Part shown: in pieces, positions 62,421 to 64,000 of the stretch
How positions within the stretch are numbered: position 1 is the stretch's first letter
Layout: each line of letters opens with the position of its first letter
Assembly (NCBI GenBank): GCA_034401795.1
Contig: CM067363.1
Coordinates: 29,344,289 to 29,408,288, forward strand
Length of the DNA: 64,000 nucleotides
Source: Chaetoderma sp. LZ-2023a
Taxonomy: Eukaryota > Mollusca > Caudofoveata > Chaetodermatida > Chaetodermatidae
Direction: 5' to 3'
The notes under the pieces: generated by a model
Databases searched by the model: none
Told to the model about the DNA's origin: nothing
What the model saw: only the letters and a program-made list of their open reading frames with translations
Made by a program: the position numbers and the translations under genes

Positions 62421-64000
62421 AAACTGTGTTTTGGCATCCAGACTCAAACTTACACACAAGTTCGCGTCGGGAACAATAAGCGCTACAAAGTTTTTGAAGA
62501 ATTATATCAATTTTAGATATACCCCGTCCATTTTTATCCCCAGGTCTGGAAGATGGGGGATATAGCTAGGGCTGGGCGGTTTGGCCTAAAAGAAACCCAG
62601 TGACGGTATCACTAATTAAACCGGTATTAACGAAATACCGGTTTAAGGGGTTAGAATGATCGAAAATAATTTGAAATATGAAAATATGCCGTTTACATTA
62701 GCTACAGTACATGTATTTTGCGATTTGACAACTGACGTAAATTGCCACGAAATTAGAATGGTAACTACGTATGACTGCTCACTTCGACACTATCTATCTC
62801 AAAATGGTAGTTAAAATAAATAAAGTCTGGTTCATGTGATGTCGTGAAAATAACACTAACTACTAAAATGTTGATTTTCAACACTGTTATTAGGTCACTA
62901 TTTTCGAAAGCGTAGTGAAATCTAACGCGTGTAAGTAGTAACCCGGATATGAGAGCGAGTTTAGGCTCCTAGTGGAGTACTGCACATACGGTTAGAGTTC
63001 ATATAACCACCTACAGTATGATCTAGTCTAGTAGTTCAAGCGGGTGAATGTCATTCAGCACATAACTAAAGAGTAGTCATTTCCCGGAAATCGTGCCTCG
63101 GGAATTCTCACAAAAAATGTGTTTGACTATTTTTCGAGGTTCATATGTCATAGAATAACGAGATTATGATAATTTGACAACATAAACGCAATGATTCGTG
63201 AATCTAACTTAAATCTACTTAAATCAACACTTCGTACTTGAAGATATACGAAGAAGAAAAAGACTGGGCCGTAAAACAAAACGATGTGATTCTAACGCCT
63301 ATCGAGCAGAAAAGTCACGTGATAAAAATACTACGAATTTCATTCCTAAAATCGATAGTAGTGAATATCCCGGCGAAAGAATTTGTTAACAACCAATCAC
63401 ATTACGCCTGCTCATATTTGAGAGGCTAAGAGGTGTATTTTACTTGTAACTACTCCGCCAACGTAAGAAGCGACTTAATCGTTTTCATTTCTCGGGCGTT
63501 CAACCAATTTGTCTCATATGTCTTAGTCCGCGATAGATCATTTTATGTTTGTCGAAATCTAAGGGAAATAATGATTTGTTTTGGATTGGGAGTTCATTGT
63601 ATAGCGTCGCTGTTTTCGCAGCGCGTTTCTTGATTTTTTTCTTTGTATCATGTCACATTTGGAATCCTAATTAAACATAGCACAAACTCGAATTGAAAAA
63701 AGGATTATTTGTTGCAAAGAAGAAATTTAGATTTTCAAATTATTCAATCTTACATTGAACCCGCAGAGCTTACGTCATGTAAAATTCATTGCTGGCAAAT
63801 CAAATCATATTTGGCGAGGGTCATCCTCGGCCGATTTGTTGGGATTTCACCAACACCCTTGCTTTCCCATGGCTAATAGTTATAGATGACTGTATTTTAT
63901 GTCTCTAGTAGCAAATGGTTACACTAGATGATAATATTAAACTGCAAGTCAAGAACAAACTAGTTTAGGACAGTCACCAGATTTTGCGCAATGGCGATCT
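62421..64000. other. Non-coding interval to the window end
   Basis: No supported gene or exon. Near 62560-62640 there is sequence starting AGGGCTGGGCGGTTTGGCC with an AATACCGGTTTAAG palindrome, similar to hAT-type MITE ends, but no matching second end was found. Short ORFs of about 60 codons at 63238 and 63433 show no domain, splice context or composition supporting coding. Confidence 0.5.

Noticed and set aside
62560-62640. hAT MITE starting AGGGCTGGGCGG
   Set aside because: Only one end is recognisable; no partner TIR or 8-bp duplication was found.
63238-63633. Two short plus-strand ORFs near the window end as possible TBC exons
   Set aside because: No AG/GT borders in a matching phase and no similarity to the expected C-terminal TBC helices.

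Overview
This is eukaryotic (animal) nuclear DNA: spliceosomal exons with GT/AG borders, AT-rich non-coding sequence, microsatellites and a dense load of transposable elements. The element mix (DIRS-like tyrosine-recombinase retrotransposons, a CR1/L2-like LINE, a Polinton-related element, hAT and piggyBac-type DNA elements, plus the interspersed repeat starting AGCTCACCTGGCC) suggests a marine invertebrate. A lophotrochozoan such as a mollusc is my best guess, from memory of that repeat. No tRNA, rRNA, CRISPR or prokaryotic operon was seen.

Layout: 1-5756, decayed DIRS element (DIRS-1, minus strand, cut by the window edge). 6519-8115, a 1.6-kb non-coding element with terminal inverted repeats (TIRs) and AGAT duplications. 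About 8.9-12.7 kb, a CR1/L2-like LINE (minus strand) with a relic SGNH-esterase ORF1 and broken endonuclease/reverse transcriptase. 13.6-21.6 kb, a compact, damaged Polinton-related element with long TIRs, a SAP-motif protein, a polymerase B lacking its catalytic palm, and four proteins I cannot name. 24.16-33.15 kb, decayed DIRS-2, whose left inverted terminal repeat (ITR) is split by a 2.26-kb repeat. 33.8-53.9 kb, nine exons of a host TBC-domain Rab-GAP gene (plus strand). Its introns hold a tandem satellite with perfect estrogen-response-element-like palindromes, foldback elements, a deleted piggyBac-like element, and an intact DIRS-3 (39.76-50.92 kb) that itself carries a 4.1-kb hAT transposon (40.29-44.40 kb). 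55.63-62.42 kb, intact DIRS-4, the same family as DIRS-1. The last 1.6 kb shows no gene.

DIRS-3 and DIRS-4 have the complete DIRS plan: ITRs, an internal complementary region (ICR) reproducing the joined termini, a Gag-like ORF with a Cys/His cluster, an RT-RNase H ORF, and a tyrosine recombinase (YR) ORF. Three points stand out. Gag and YR lie in one frame separated by a single UGA in the context UCC-UGA-C. The RT and YR frames are both open over about 2.1 kb. All copies have a pyrimidine tract plus AG just before the Gag zinc cluster, and the long Gag frames lack an upstream ATG, pointing to a spliced leader exon.

The only host gene recognised is the TBC gene. Both catalytic fingers are present. 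Its first and last exons were not found, so it probably extends beyond what can be read here.
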